A stretch of DNA of 64,000 nucleotides from Pseudomonas lini (GTDB lineage: Bacteria; Pseudomonadota; Gammaproteobacteria; Pseudomonadales; Pseudomonadaceae): assembly GCF_964063345.1 (NCBI RefSeq), contig NZ_OZ061318.1, positions 2,232,001 through 2,296,000 on the forward strand, read 5' to 3'. The notes under the pieces were generated by a model. It saw only the letters and a list, made by a program, of their open reading frames with translations, was not told the origin of the DNA and did not search any database. How positions within the stretch are numbered: the first letter of the stretch is position 1; each line of letters opens with the position of its first letter. A program made the position numbers and the translations under genes. Of the stretch, positions 29,478-39,614 are shown in pieces.

Positions 29478-31142
29478 ATGGCGTACTACCGCACTCCTCA
29501 CGACGTTACCGCTCTGCCCGCCTGGCAAGCGTTGAATGACCACCGCCAAGCCATGCAGGATTTCAGCATGCGCGAAGCCTTTAATGCCGATCCGCAGCGC
29601 TTTACCCAATTCACCCTTAGCAGCTGCGGCCTGTTTCTCGACTACTCGAAAAACCTGATCAACGCCGAGACCCGCAACCTGCTGGTGGGCCTGGCCAACG
29701 AAGTCGACCTCAAGGGCGCGATCAAAGCGCTGTTCGATGGCGAAATCGTCAACTCTTCCGAAGGCCGTCCGGCCCTGCACACCGCACTGCGCCGCCCGGT
29801 GGGCGACAAGTTGTCGGTCAACGGCGTCAACGTGATGCCCGATGTGCACAAGGTGTTGAACCAGATTACCGACCTCGTGGGTCGCATCCACGACGGTTTG
29901 TGGCGCGGTTACACCGAGAAGCCGATCACTGACGTGGTGAACATCGGCATCGGTGGCTCGTTCCTCGGCCCTGAGTTGGTATCCGAAGCGCTGCTGTCCT
30001 ACGCCCACAAAGGCGTGCGCTGCCATTACCTGGCGAACATCGACGGCAGTGAATTCCACGAACTGACCATGAAGCTGCGCGCCGAGACCACGCTGTTCAT
30101 CGTCTCGTCGAAATCCTTCAACACCCTCGAAACCCTGAAAAACGCCCAGGCCGCCCGCGCGTGGTACCTGGCTCAGGGCGGTTCGGAAGCCGAGCTGTAC
30201 CGTCACTTCATCGCCGTTTCCAGCAACAATGCTGCGGCGGTGGCATTCGGTATTCGCGAAGAAAACATCTTCCCGATGTGGGACTGGGTCGGCGGGCGTT
30301 ACTCGCTGTGGTCGGCTATCGGTTTGCCGATTGCACTGGCCATCGGCATGTCGAACTTCAAGGAACTGCTGTCCGGTGCCTACACCATGGACCAGCACTT
30401 CCAGAGCGCGCCATTCGAACAGAACATGCCAGTGCTGCTGGCGTTGCTCGGTGTCTGGTACGGCAACTTCTGGGGCGCGCAAAGCCACGCGATCCTGCCG
30501 TACGACCACTACCTGCGCAACATCACCAAACACTTGCAACAGCTGGACATGGAATCCAACGGCAAGAGCGTGCGTCAGGACGGCACGCCAGTGTCCACCG
30601 ATACCGGCCCGGTGATCTGGGGCGGCGTCGGCTGCAACGGTCAGCACGCTTATCACCAGTTGCTGCACCAAGGCACCCAGCTGATTCCGGCCGACTTTAT
30701 CGTGCCGATCGTCAGCTTCAACCCGGTGTCCGACCACCACCAGTGGCTGTACGCCAACTGCCTGTCGCAAAGCCAGGCGCTGATGCTGGGCAAGACCCGC
30801 GCCGAGGCCGAAGCCGAGCTGCGTGACAAAGGCATGAGCGAGGACGAAGTGCAGAAGCTGGCGGCACACAAGGTGATCCCGGGCAACCGTCCGAGCAACA
30901 CCTTGGTGGTCGAACGCATCAGCCCGCGTCGTCTTGGCGCACTGGTGGCGCTGTATGAACACAAAGTCTTCGTACAAAGCGTGGTCTGGGGCATCAATGC
31001 CTTCGATCAGTGGGGCGTGGAGCTGGGCAAGGAGCTGGGCAAAGGCGTCTACAACCGCTTGGTCGGCAGCGAAGAAACCCCGGCTGACGATGCCTCCACC
31101 CAAGGCTTGATCAACTACTTCCGCGGTCGTCACCGCGGGTGA
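29478..31142 (+). CDS. pgi: Glucose-6-phosphate isomerase
   Basis: Pgi interconverts glucose-6-phosphate and fructose-6-phosphate. In Pseudomonas, which lacks phosphofructokinase, it mainly feeds hexoses back to the Entner-Doudoroff route and supplies sugar phosphates for the envelope. The 554-residue protein contains two SIS domains with [31 protein letters not shown] and the C-terminal [15 protein letters not shown], which carries the catalytic lysine. AAAGGAAAA precedes the ATG. Confidence 0.97.
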   Translation: MAYYRTPHDVTALPAWQALNDHRQAMQDFSMREAFNADPQRFTQFTLSSCGLFLDYSKNLINAETRNLLVGLANEVDLKGAIKALFDGEIVNSSEGRPALHTALRRPVGDKLSVNGVNVMPDVHKVLNQITDLVGRIHDGLWRGYTEKPITDVVNIGIGGSFLGPELVSEALLSYAHKGVRCHYLANIDGSEFHELTMKLRAETTLFIVSSKSFNTLETLKNAQAARAWYLAQGGSEAELYRHFIAVSSNNAAAVAFGIREENIFPMWDWVGGRYSLWSAIGLPIALAIGMSNFKELLSGAYTMDQHFQSAPFEQNMPVLLALLGVWYGNFWGAQSHAILPYDHYLRNITKHLQQLDMESNGKSVRQDGTPVSTDTGPVIWGGVGCNGQHAYHQLLHQGTQLIPADFIVPIVSFNPVSDHHQWLYANCLSQSQALMLGKTRAEAEAELRDKGMSEDEVQKLAAHKVIPGNRPSNTLVVERISPRRLGALVALYEHKVFVQSVVWGINAFDQWGVELGKELGKGVYNRLVGSEETPADDASTQGLINYFRGRHRG

Positions 31143-31164
31143 TTTGACGCCACGCAGCTGCCCT

Positions 31165-31254
31165 TGTGGGAGCGAGCCTACTCGCGATAGCGGTCTGACA
31201 TTCAAATTGATGTTGAATGTTTTGCCGCCATCGCGAGCAGGCTCGCTCCCACAT
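31165..31254. repeat. REP-type palindrome between pgi and acs
   Basis: Inverted copies of TGTGGGAGCGAGCCTACTCG flank a TTCAAATTGATGTTGAA core. It is the same element family as after folK and panC, with base changes in the arms. Confidence 0.85.
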
Positions 31255-31355
31255 TGGTTTATGGCGGTCACAAATTTTGCTGCCGGCCCCTTCCACACCG
31301 ATCGGCAGCTGACTTGAACCCTTCCCCCACAGGGCGCATCTTTATTACTTGTCGC

Positions 31356-31363
31356 AACAAGAA
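31356..31363 (+). promoter_or_regulatory. CA motif in the acs ribosome-binding region
   Basis: AACAAGAA matches the AANAANAA consensus bound by Hfq/Crc and lies directly before AAGGAA and the acs ATG, a position that would block translation when bound. Confidence 0.6.
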
Positions 31364-31375
31364 TAAGGAACCGTC

Positions 31376-33313
<1,938 letters not shown>

Positions 33314-33411
33314 GCCCGTGCTCCAAATCCCCCACGCGACCAACATCGGCCGCGCGGGGTGGAGATCAGGGCGTGGCATTGGCCATCGAGCAACCGCATT
33401 ATTGATCGTTT

Positions 33412-33519
33412 GATCGTTCCCACGCTCTGCGTGGGAATGCAGCCAGGGACGCTCCGCGTCCCAAGAAGCAGACGCAGAGCGTCCGGTGAGGCATTCCCAC
33501 GCGGAGCGTGGGAACGATC
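33412..33519. repeat. Repeat of the GATCGTTCCCACGC family with nested hairpins
   Basis: The outer arms GATCGTTCCCACGC and GCGTGGGAACGATC enclose smaller stems (CTCTGCGTGGGAATGC; GGACGCTCCGCGTCC). This family differs in sequence from the other REP elements here. It fills the 260-base gap acs-methyltransferase. Confidence 0.8.
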
Positions 33520-33574
33520 AGCCCATAGCTGTTAAACTCCCGCGCCCCCAATTCCCTCCTGCAAGGCGCTCAGC

Positions 33575-34591
33575 ATGTCTTCCTTGAATCAGGCGCTGCG
33601 CGCCGCCCTCGATCATCGTCAGGACCTGCTTGCCGAGCTGCATCAGCAAGGCACCGATTGCTATCGCCTGTTCCACGGCAGCCAGGAAGGTGCCGGCGGC
33701 CTGACCATCGACCGCTACGGCCCGCAACTGTTGGTGCAGAGCTTTCACCAGGCACTGGAGCGTGACGCCCTGCTGCAACTGCACGAGATCGTCAATCAGC
33801 AGCTGGGCCTCGACACCCTGCTGGTCTACAACGACCGTTCCCGTGGCAACTCGCGCATCGACCGCGAAGACACCGTCTACCGCGCCGACGAAGCCGCCCT
33901 GCAAGATTTGATCGGCCACGAATGGGGACTGAACTACCGGGTTCGCGGACGTCACGCTGGCCAGGACCCGTTGCTGTTTCTCGACCTGCGCAACGCTCGC
34001 GGCTGGGTCAAGGCGCACAGCAAAAACAAAAGTGTGCTGAATCTGTTTGCCTACACCTGCGGTGTCGGCCTCAGTGCCGCGGCTGGTGGGGCGAGCGAAG
34101 TGTGTAACCTGGACTTTGCCGAAGGCAATCTGGCGGTCGGCCGCGAGAACGGTCTGCTCAACCCGCAATTGCCGACGATGGAATTCATCCAGTCCGATTA
34201 TTTCCCGGCGATTCGTCAATTGGCTGGTCTGCCGATCAGCCAGCGTCGCGGCCAGAAACTGCCGAGCTATCAACGCCTGGACCCGCGTCAGTACGATTTG
34301 GTGCTGCTTGATCCTCCGGCCTGGGCCAAGAGTGCTTTCGGCACGGTCGACCTGTTGCGTGACTACCAGAGCCTGCTCAAACCGGCGTTGCTGACCACCG
34401 CCGACGACGGCGTGCTGATCTGCTGCAACAACCTGGCGAAGGTCAGCATGGACGATTGGCGTGAACAGGTTCTGCGCTGCGCAGAGAAGGCCGGGCGCCC
34501 GGTGCGTGAGTGGAGCGTGCTGACGCCGGGCAGCGATTTCCCGTCGATGGATCAGCAGCCGCCGCTGAAGACCCTGATCCTGCAGCTCTGA
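33575..34591 (+). CDS. Class I SAM-dependent methyltransferase, RlmI/RlmK-like
   Basis: This 338-residue protein has an N-terminal PUA-like/EEHEE region (RLFHGSQEGAGGLTIDRYG). The Rossmann methyltransferase fold shows motif I at VLNLFAYTCGVGLSAA and motif IV at LVLLDPPAWAKSAFG. This DPP motif and the overall layout match 23S rRNA m5C methyltransferases of the RlmI/K type, but it is shorter than RlmI. The rRNA target is an inference. Confidence 0.85.
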   Translation: MSSLNQALRAALDHRQDLLAELHQQGTDCYRLFHGSQEGAGGLTIDRYGPQLLVQSFHQALERDALLQLHEIVNQQLGLDTLLVYNDRSRGNSRIDREDTVYRADEAALQDLIGHEWGLNYRVRGRHAGQDPLLFLDLRNARGWVKAHSKNKSVLNLFAYTCGVGLSAAAGGASEVCNLDFAEGNLAVGRENGLLNPQLPTMEFIQSDYFPAIRQLAGLPISQRRGQKLPSYQRLDPRQYDLVLLDPPAWAKSAFGTVDLLRDYQSLLKPALLTTADDGVLICCNNLAKVSMDDWREQVLRCAEKAGRPVREWSVLTPGSDFPSMDQQPPLKTLILQL

Positions 34592-34685
34592 AAATCCGCA
34601 CCGATAATCAGATAAATCCTATAAAGCCTGGTTGCTTCGGAACCGCAAACGCATGCCATACTCCAAGGCACTCCGATTCCGACAG

Positions 34686-37640
34686 ATGAAGCCGCACATG
34701 CCCAAAGGATTGATTCGCGCTATCGGCGCCTTGTTGACTGCCCTGGCTCTTTATAGCCTGTTGGGGTTTCTGATTTTGCCGGGCATCGCGTTGCGAATCG
34801 CCAACCAACAATTGGCCAACTACGCCACGACGCCCGCGACGATTTCGCGGATCGAACTCAACCCGTTCAGCCTTGAAGTCACCCTTTGGGGCCTGGTCAT
34901 CGGCGAGCCGGGCAAGGAGCAAGTGGGCTTCGAACGTCTGTACGCCAACCTGCAGATCGACAGCCTCTGGACCAAGGCCCTGCACCTGTCCGATATCGAA
35001 CTGGACAAGCCCAAGACCGAAATCCTCTTCGGCAAGGACGGCAAACTCAACCTGCTCGGCCTGTTCAAAATCCCCGCCAGCGAACCGACCCCGGTCGACC
35101 CGGACGCCAAACCATTCCCGCTGCGCGTGGAGCGGATCAAACTGGCCGGCGGCTCCGTACACTTCGAGGATGCACGGCCCAGCGAACCCATCGAATTCCT
35201 CTACGACAAACTCGACTTCGAACTGAATAACCTCAGCACCCTGCCCGAAGACAGCGCCGACATGACGCTGGTGGCCGTCGGCCCGGCAGGTGGACAGATC
35301 GACTGGACCGGCAACTTCAGCCTGATCCCGATCGCCTCCGAAGGTAAGCTGAAAATCACCGATGGCAAGATGAAATCCTTTTGGCCCTATGTGCGCGATG
35401 CTGTGCCACTCGCACTCGAAGATGGCGTGGTCAGCCTCAGCACCGATTACAAACTCAACCTGGCCAAGGAAACCGAACTGCTGCTGAGCAACGTTGCCGT
35501 CAGCGTCGCGCCTTTCGCCATCAAGACTGCGGACGGTCGACCGCTGGCGAAGCTCGAGCGGCTGGACATCAGCGAAACCACCGTAGACCTGGCCAAACAG
35601 CAAGTGGTGGTCGGCAAGATTCGCAGCCAGAAACTGGAAACCTGGGCCGCCCTCGAAGCCGACGGGCAACTCGATTGGCAAAAACTGTTCGCCAGTCAGC
35701 CGTCCAAAGCGGCCACCAAGGCCAATGCCGAGCCGACCAGCACACCGGCGGCTGCCGATTCGCCGAAGCCTGAACCGACCACGCCGAGCAAGCCTTGGCA
35801 GGTACTGCTCAAAGACGTGCAACTGCGCGATTATCAAGTGCACCTGGCCGACCGCAAGGCGCAACCCGCCGTGGCGCTTGAGTTGGGGCCGCTGAACCTG
35901 GACCTGCAAAATTTCGACAGCCTCAATGGCTCACCTTTCAACCTCAAGCTCGACACCGGCGTGGGCAAGCAAGGCAAGATCACAGCGGATGGCGTGGTCA
36001 ATCTGGCTCCGATCAGCGCCAAACTGAACGTACAGACCAGGGACATCGACCTGCGCGTCGCCCAGTCCTACATCAACCCGTTCATTCGTCTCGAACTGCG
36101 CAGCGGCATGCTGGGCAGTGATCTGGCGGTCGACCTGAAAAGCACCGAACCGCTGGCGTTCAACGTCACAGGTCGCGCTCAGGTCGATCAACTGCATACC
36201 CTCGACACCCTGAAAACCCGCGACTTCCTCAAGTGGCAACAGTTGGTGCTCGAAGGCCTGAATTATCAACATGGCGACAGCCTGTCGATCGACAAGGTCA
36301 ACTTGTTCCAGCCTTATGCACGCTTCATGATCAACGATGATCGCACTACCAACGTCGATGACCTGTTGATCCCGCAACCGGCCGATTCCGGCGCCAAGAC
36401 CGCCGCGGCCAAACCGGCAACCGCAAAGGAAAAGCCGCTGGGCATCCACATTGGTGGCATCGCCATTAATGACGGTTCGGCGAACTTCGCCGACTTCAGC
36501 CTGACCCCGAACTTCGCCACGGCCGTTCAACAGCTCAACGGGAAGATTGGCACCATCGACAGCCGCCAGGCAAAACCGGCCAGTGTCGATGTCAAAGGCA
36601 AAGTTGACCGCTATGCGCCGGTGACCATCAAGGGCTCGGTCAACCCGTTCGATCCGATGGCCAGCCTGGACATCGCCACCAGTTTTAAACGGGTGGAACT
36701 GACCACGTTGACGCCCTACTCCGGCAAGTTCGCCGGTTACCGTATCCGCAAGGGCCGGCTCAATCTCGATCTGCATTACAAGATCACTAACGGCCAGCTC
36801 CTGGCCGAAAACAAAGTGGTGGTCGAGCAGTTGCAACTGGGTGAAAAGGTCGACAGCCCAGACGCCGTGAGCCTGCCGCTGAAACTGGCGATTGCGTTGC
36901 TCAAGGATGTCGACGGCAAGATTTCCATCGAGCTGCCGGTGAGCGGCGACCTGAACAACCCGCAATTCAGCATCATGCCTATTGTCTGGCAGACCCTGCG
37001 CAATCTGATTGTGAAAGCGGCCGCAGCGCCATTCAAAATGATTGGCGGCCTGGTCAGCGGCGGCGGTTCGGAAGATTTGGGCACGGTGGCGTTCGCACCG
37101 GGTTCCAGCGACCTGAGCAAAGACGCCGAAACGGCGCTGGTCAAACTGTCCCAAGCGCTCAAGGAGCGTCCAGCCCTGCGCCTGGAAATCGAAGGCACCG
37201 CCGCCAAGAGCAGCGATGGCCCGCTGATTGCCGAGCAGCGCCTGGAGAGGGAATACCAGTACAACTACTACAAAATGCTCCAGCGTCGCGGTGACAAAGT
37301 ACCGGCCCAGGCCTCGTTGCTGGACGTACCGGACAACGAGAAAGGCCCGCTGCTTGAAGGGATCTACCGCACACGCCTCAAGACCCAGCCGCCCGCCGAA
37401 TGGAAGGACTTGGGCAAAGAAGAACGCAGTAAAAAAATGCGTGAAGGTGTGATCGCGTTCTGGAGTTCCAGCGAGGTGTTGTTGCGTCAACTGGGGCAAG
37501 AACGGGCCAGCAGCATCAAGGATTATCTGGTGGACAAGGGTCAGTTGGCCGATGACCGCGTGTACTTCATCGACGCCAGCCTCGGTGAGGCAGAAAGCGA
37601 TGGCCGGGTTATCACGTCTTTGCACCTGGATGCCGAGTGA
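34686..37640 (+). CDS. DUF748 domain-containing envelope protein (AsmA-like)
   Basis: The product is a protein of about 984 residues with one N-terminal membrane anchor (LIRAIGALLTALALYSLLGFLILPG) and a long repetitive beta-rich body typical of DUF748/AsmA-like proteins (NPFSLEVTLWGLVIGEP, KVDRYAPVTIKGSVNPF). These proteins span or act in the periplasm, perhaps in lipid transport. The C-terminus, at about 815-980, resembles an OmpA-type module. Alternative starts exist at 34632, 34653 and 34698, and no clear ribosome site decides between them. The frame ends one base into the next gene. Confidence 0.85.
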   Translation: MKPHMPKGLIRAIGALLTALALYSLLGFLILPGIALRIANQQLANYATTPATISRIELNPFSLEVTLWGLVIGEPGKEQVGFERLYANLQIDSLWTKALHLSDIELDKPKTEILFGKDGKLNLLGLFKIPASEPTPVDPDAKPFPLRVERIKLAGGSVHFEDARPSEPIEFLYDKLDFELNNLSTLPEDSADMTLVAVGPAGGQIDWTGNFSLIPIASEGKLKITDGKMKSFWPYVRDAVPLALEDGVVSLSTDYKLNLAKETELLLSNVAVSVAPFAIKTADGRPLAKLERLDISETTVDLAKQQVVVGKIRSQKLETWAALEADGQLDWQKLFASQPSKAATKANAEPTSTPAAADSPKPEPTTPSKPWQVLLKDVQLRDYQVHLADRKAQPAVALELGPLNLDLQNFDSLNGSPFNLKLDTGVGKQGKITADGVVNLAPISAKLNVQTRDIDLRVAQSYINPFIRLELRSGMLGSDLAVDLKSTEPLAFNVTGRAQVDQLHTLDTLKTRDFLKWQQLVLEGLNYQHGDSLSIDKVNLFQPYARFMINDDRTTNVDDLLIPQPADSGAKTAAAKPATAKEKPLGIHIGGIAINDGSANFADFSLTPNFATAVQQLNGKIGTIDSRQAKPASVDVKGKVDRYAPVTIKGSVNPFDPMASLDIATSFKRVELTTLTPYSGKFAGYRIRKGRLNLDLHYKITNGQLLAENKVVVEQLQLGEKVDSPDAVSLPLKLAIALLKDVDGKISIELPVSGDLNNPQFSIMPIVWQTLRNLIVKAAAAPFKMIGGLVSGGGSEDLGTVAFAPGSSDLSKDAETALVKLSQALKERPALRLEIEGTAAKSSDGPLIAEQRLEREYQYNYYKMLQRRGDKVPAQASLLDVPDNEKGPLLEGIYRTRLKTQPPAEWKDLGKEERSKKMREGVIAFWSSSEVLLRQLGQERASSIKDYLVDKGQLADDRVYFIDASLGEAESDGRVITSLHLDAE

Positions 37641-37936
37641 TGGGCGCACGCTGGCTTCTGAGCCTGACCCTGGCGCTAGCTGCCGGCCAGGCAGCGGCGG
37701 CCGATACCTTGCGCTGCGGCAGTCAATTGATCAGCGTCGGGGACAGGTCCGGCGAAGTGCTGCACAAATGCGGAGAGCCTGTTGCCCGTGACGTGTTGGG
37801 CTACAAGCGCAGCGCCAATCGGCGGGAAGAGTTTCAGGTCGAGGAATGGACCTACGGCCCCAACAGCGGGATGTACCAGTACCTGCGCTTTGAAGGCAAC
37901 CGGTTGGTTCGAATCACCAGCAAGCGTGGGAATTGA
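37640..37936 (+). CDS. DUF2845 domain-containing exported protein
   Basis: This 98-residue protein has a signal peptide (MGARWLLSLTLALAAGQAAAA) followed by a DUF2845 domain: LRCGSQLISVGDRSGEVLHKCGEP with two cysteines, and EEWTYGPNSGMYQYLRFEGNRLVRI. Its start overlaps the DUF748 stop (GTGATG), indicating co-translation. The function is unknown; the domain resembles small outer-membrane SmpA-like folds. Confidence 0.85.
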   Translation: MGARWLLSLTLALAAGQAAAADTLRCGSQLISVGDRSGEVLHKCGEPVARDVLGYKRSANRREEFQVEEWTYGPNSGMYQYLRFEGNRLVRITSKRGN

Positions 37937-37951
37937 GCCCCCTGCAAACCA

Positions 37952-38128
37952 ATGTGGGAGCGAGCCTTTGTGGCGAGGGGGCTTGTCGGAACGCCGCATC
38001 GCCCCGTTCGATTGCGAAGCAATCGTAAACCGGTCATCGCATTCCCATTCAAGATCGCGGTGCCTGGTTTCAGGGGCGCTCCGCACCCCCAACGGGGGCA
38101 AGCCCCCTCGCCACAAAGGCTCGCTCCC
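37952..38128. repeat. Long REP-type element with 30-base arms
   Basis: The arms GAGCGAGCCTTTGTGGCGAG and the complement near 38099-38128 are separated by about 115 bases that contain a further hairpin (TTCGATTGCGAAGCAATCG). The 356-base gap 37937-38292 holds this element and the hairpins at 38157-38210, and no gene. Confidence 0.75.
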
Positions 38129-38156
38129 TCAGTTGTTTTGCGTAGCCCGTAATAGA

Positions 38157-38210
38157 ACAGGCCCCGACACGAATGCCGGGGCCTGTAACGGCCACGTCCC
38201 TGTGGCCTTT
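38157..38210 (-). terminator. Tandem hairpins downstream of the BON-domain gene
   Basis: The stems ACAGGCCCCG/CGGGGCCTGT and GGCCAC/GTGGCC lie about 85-135 bases after the BON gene stop on its strand. A T tract is missing, so terminator function is only likely. Confidence 0.45.
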
Positions 38211-38292
38211 CGCATGAACTCTCAAGTCGCGGCAGACGTATGACTCGGCCCATCTACCGCACCTTCTCCCGGTCCAGGCGAGAAGCCTTGCC

Positions 38293-38649
38293 TTACTCGG
38301 ATTTCAGGCCGTCAGCGGACACCGCTTTGACGCCTTTGATTTTCTTGGCAATTGCCACGGCGGTGGTTTTCTGAGCGTCTGTCAGAACGGTCATGGAAGA
38401 CAGGGAAACAACGCCTTTGTTGGTTTCGACTTTAATGTCGGTGCCCGGGATGCCTTTTTCAGTTACCAGGTCTGCTTTGACTTTGGTTGTGATCCAGGTA
38501 TCGGAAACATCCTCTTTCGCTTCAGTGACTTCACCGGCGGCCAGCATCATGGGTGCCTGAGTCGCTTGGGTGGTCTGTGCAAATGCAGCGTTGGCCATGG
38601 TCAGAGTCAACGCGGTAGCAGTAGCGGCAGCGATAGCGAACTTCTTCAT
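38293..38649 (-). CDS. BON-domain periplasmic protein
   Basis: This 118-residue protein starts with a signal peptide (MKKFAIAAATATALTLTMANAAFAQ) followed by one BON domain (about 48-115: TWITTKVKADLVTEKGIPGTDIKVETNKGVV). BON proteins such as OsmY act in the envelope under osmotic or membrane stress. The gene stands alone, transcribed from an apparent sigma-54 promoter (38715-38731) with an upstream palindrome, which is unusual because OsmY-type genes are mostly sigma-S controlled. Confidence 0.88.
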   Translation of the reverse strand: MKKFAIAAATATALTLTMANAAFAQTTQATQAPMMLAAGEVTEAKEDVSDTWITTKVKADLVTEKGIPGTDIKVETNKGVVSLSSMTVLTDAQKTTAVAIAKKIKGVKAVSADGLKSE

Positions 38650-38714
38650 ACGAGTAACTCCTGTATTTCTGGAAAGTCTGCTGCGTGTCTTGTCAGCAGG
38701 GTTACTGGAGAGAG

Positions 38715-38731
38715 TGCGAACGCTGTGCCAA
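38715..38731 (-). promoter_or_regulatory. Sigma-54 promoter of the BON-domain gene
   Basis: On the minus strand TTGGCACAGCGTTCGCA has the GG and GC elements ten bases apart. The predicted start near 38704 leaves a 55-base leader with a ribosome site (AGGAG). Confidence 0.7.
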
Positions 38732-38793
38732 CTGTCCGATAAAAATTAAATGCTTATAAATCAATCATTTAATAACAGCGGCAATTTTCGAAA

Positions 38794-38810
38794 TCATGCA
38801 AATTGCATGA
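38794..38810. promoter_or_regulatory. Palindrome upstream of the BON gene, likely activator site
   Basis: TCATGCAAATTGCATGA is a perfect 17-base inverted repeat, extended outward by TTTCG/CGAAA. It lies about 90-106 bases before the predicted start in an A/T-rich stretch, the usual distance of an enhancer-binding protein site. A partial copy, ACATGCAACATGC, follows at 38825. Confidence 0.6.
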
Positions 38811-38916
38811 CTGCGAAATTATCTACATGCAACATGCGGGTTTTAACGCAGGCCTAAGGCCATGAATTTTCGGGGGTTTCTCGATTACCTGAATGGCCCT
38901 AAAAATAGCGAACAAA

Positions 38917-38950
38917 AAAATGCCCCGCGTCGTGAAACGCGGGGCATTGG
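38917..38950 (-). terminator. Rho-independent terminator of pilA
   Basis: On the minus strand CCAATGCCCCGCGTTTC pairs with its complement and is followed by a T tract, 14 bases after the pilA stop. Confidence 0.88.
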
Positions 38951-38963
38951 CAGGATGAATGAA

Positions 38964-39389
38964 TCAGCTAGCGGGAGTGGGAGGGCAACCTTTAGGCGCG
39001 TATTCCGCGTCAACCGTAGTGGCGCAAGTCCAGCCACCGGCAAGTGTGCGCGAAAGCGTGACGGTTTTGCCGAGCACCGGCCCCGGTGCGTTGAGAATCG
39101 TGCAACCAATACTGCCCACACCGGAAGAGGCGGTACCCGTTGCCGTAATCGTGCAATTACCCGTGGTGGCGCTCGCCGCGCCGATCCCGGCGGGGGCGGC
39201 AATATCGGTGCCTTGATTGATAACGTCTTCGAAAGGCACCTTCAGTGCAGAGATTTCTGCAACCGCAGCAGTGACCTTCGCCCGCGCCTGGTACTTCGAA
39301 TATTGCGGCAACGCAAACGTCGCCAGAATCCCGATGATCGCTACCACGATCAGCAGCTCGATCAGAGTAAAACCTTTTTGATTTTTCAT
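38964..39389 (-). CDS. pilA: Type IV major pilin
   Basis: This prepilin has 141 residues. Its leader MKNQKG is cut by PilD before Phe, followed by the conserved hydrophobic helix FTLIELLIVVAIIGILATFA with Glu5. The C-terminal domain has four cysteines (NCTI, IGC, WTC, KGC), allowing a C-terminal disulfide loop. I use the ATG at 39389; a longer frame to 39449 would place residues before the leader. It is divergent from pilB and has its own sigma-54 promoter. Confidence 0.95.
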   Translation of the reverse strand: MKNQKGFTLIELLIVVAIIGILATFALPQYSKYQARAKVTAAVAEISALKVPFEDVINQGTDIAAPAGIGAASATTGNCTITATGTASSGVGSIGCTILNAPGPVLGKTVTLSRTLAGGWTCATTVDAEYAPKGCPPTPAS

Positions 39390-39437
39390 AGACAGGCTCC
39401 ATGCATGAGTCGAAATCTCATGATCTGAATAAGGCAC

Positions 39438-39454
39438 AGCACAGGTCATGCCAA
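39438..39454 (-). promoter_or_regulatory. Sigma-54 promoter of pilA
   Basis: On the minus strand TTGGCATGACCTGTGCT has the GG-N10-GC spacing, with a predicted start about 38 bases before the pilA ATG. Further upstream, near 39524-39538, TGACA-AAAAG-TGTCA could be part of a PilR site. Confidence 0.75.
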
Positions 39455-39614
39455 ACCGCGCGCGCCCTACCTGCTGGGCGCGAGATCACGGTAAAGACCT
39501 TTCCTGCTCCAAGGATCCGCACTATCTGACACTTTTTGTCACCTCATCCCGGCTGGTTTGGTTCCACTGCTTGACTAGGCTATAAGTCATTAACTGTCTG
39601 CGTCCGGTATTCCA

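Noticed and set aside
29325..31298. 657-codon minus-strand frame opposite pgi
   Set aside because: It is an antisense shadow of pgi that also runs through a REP element.
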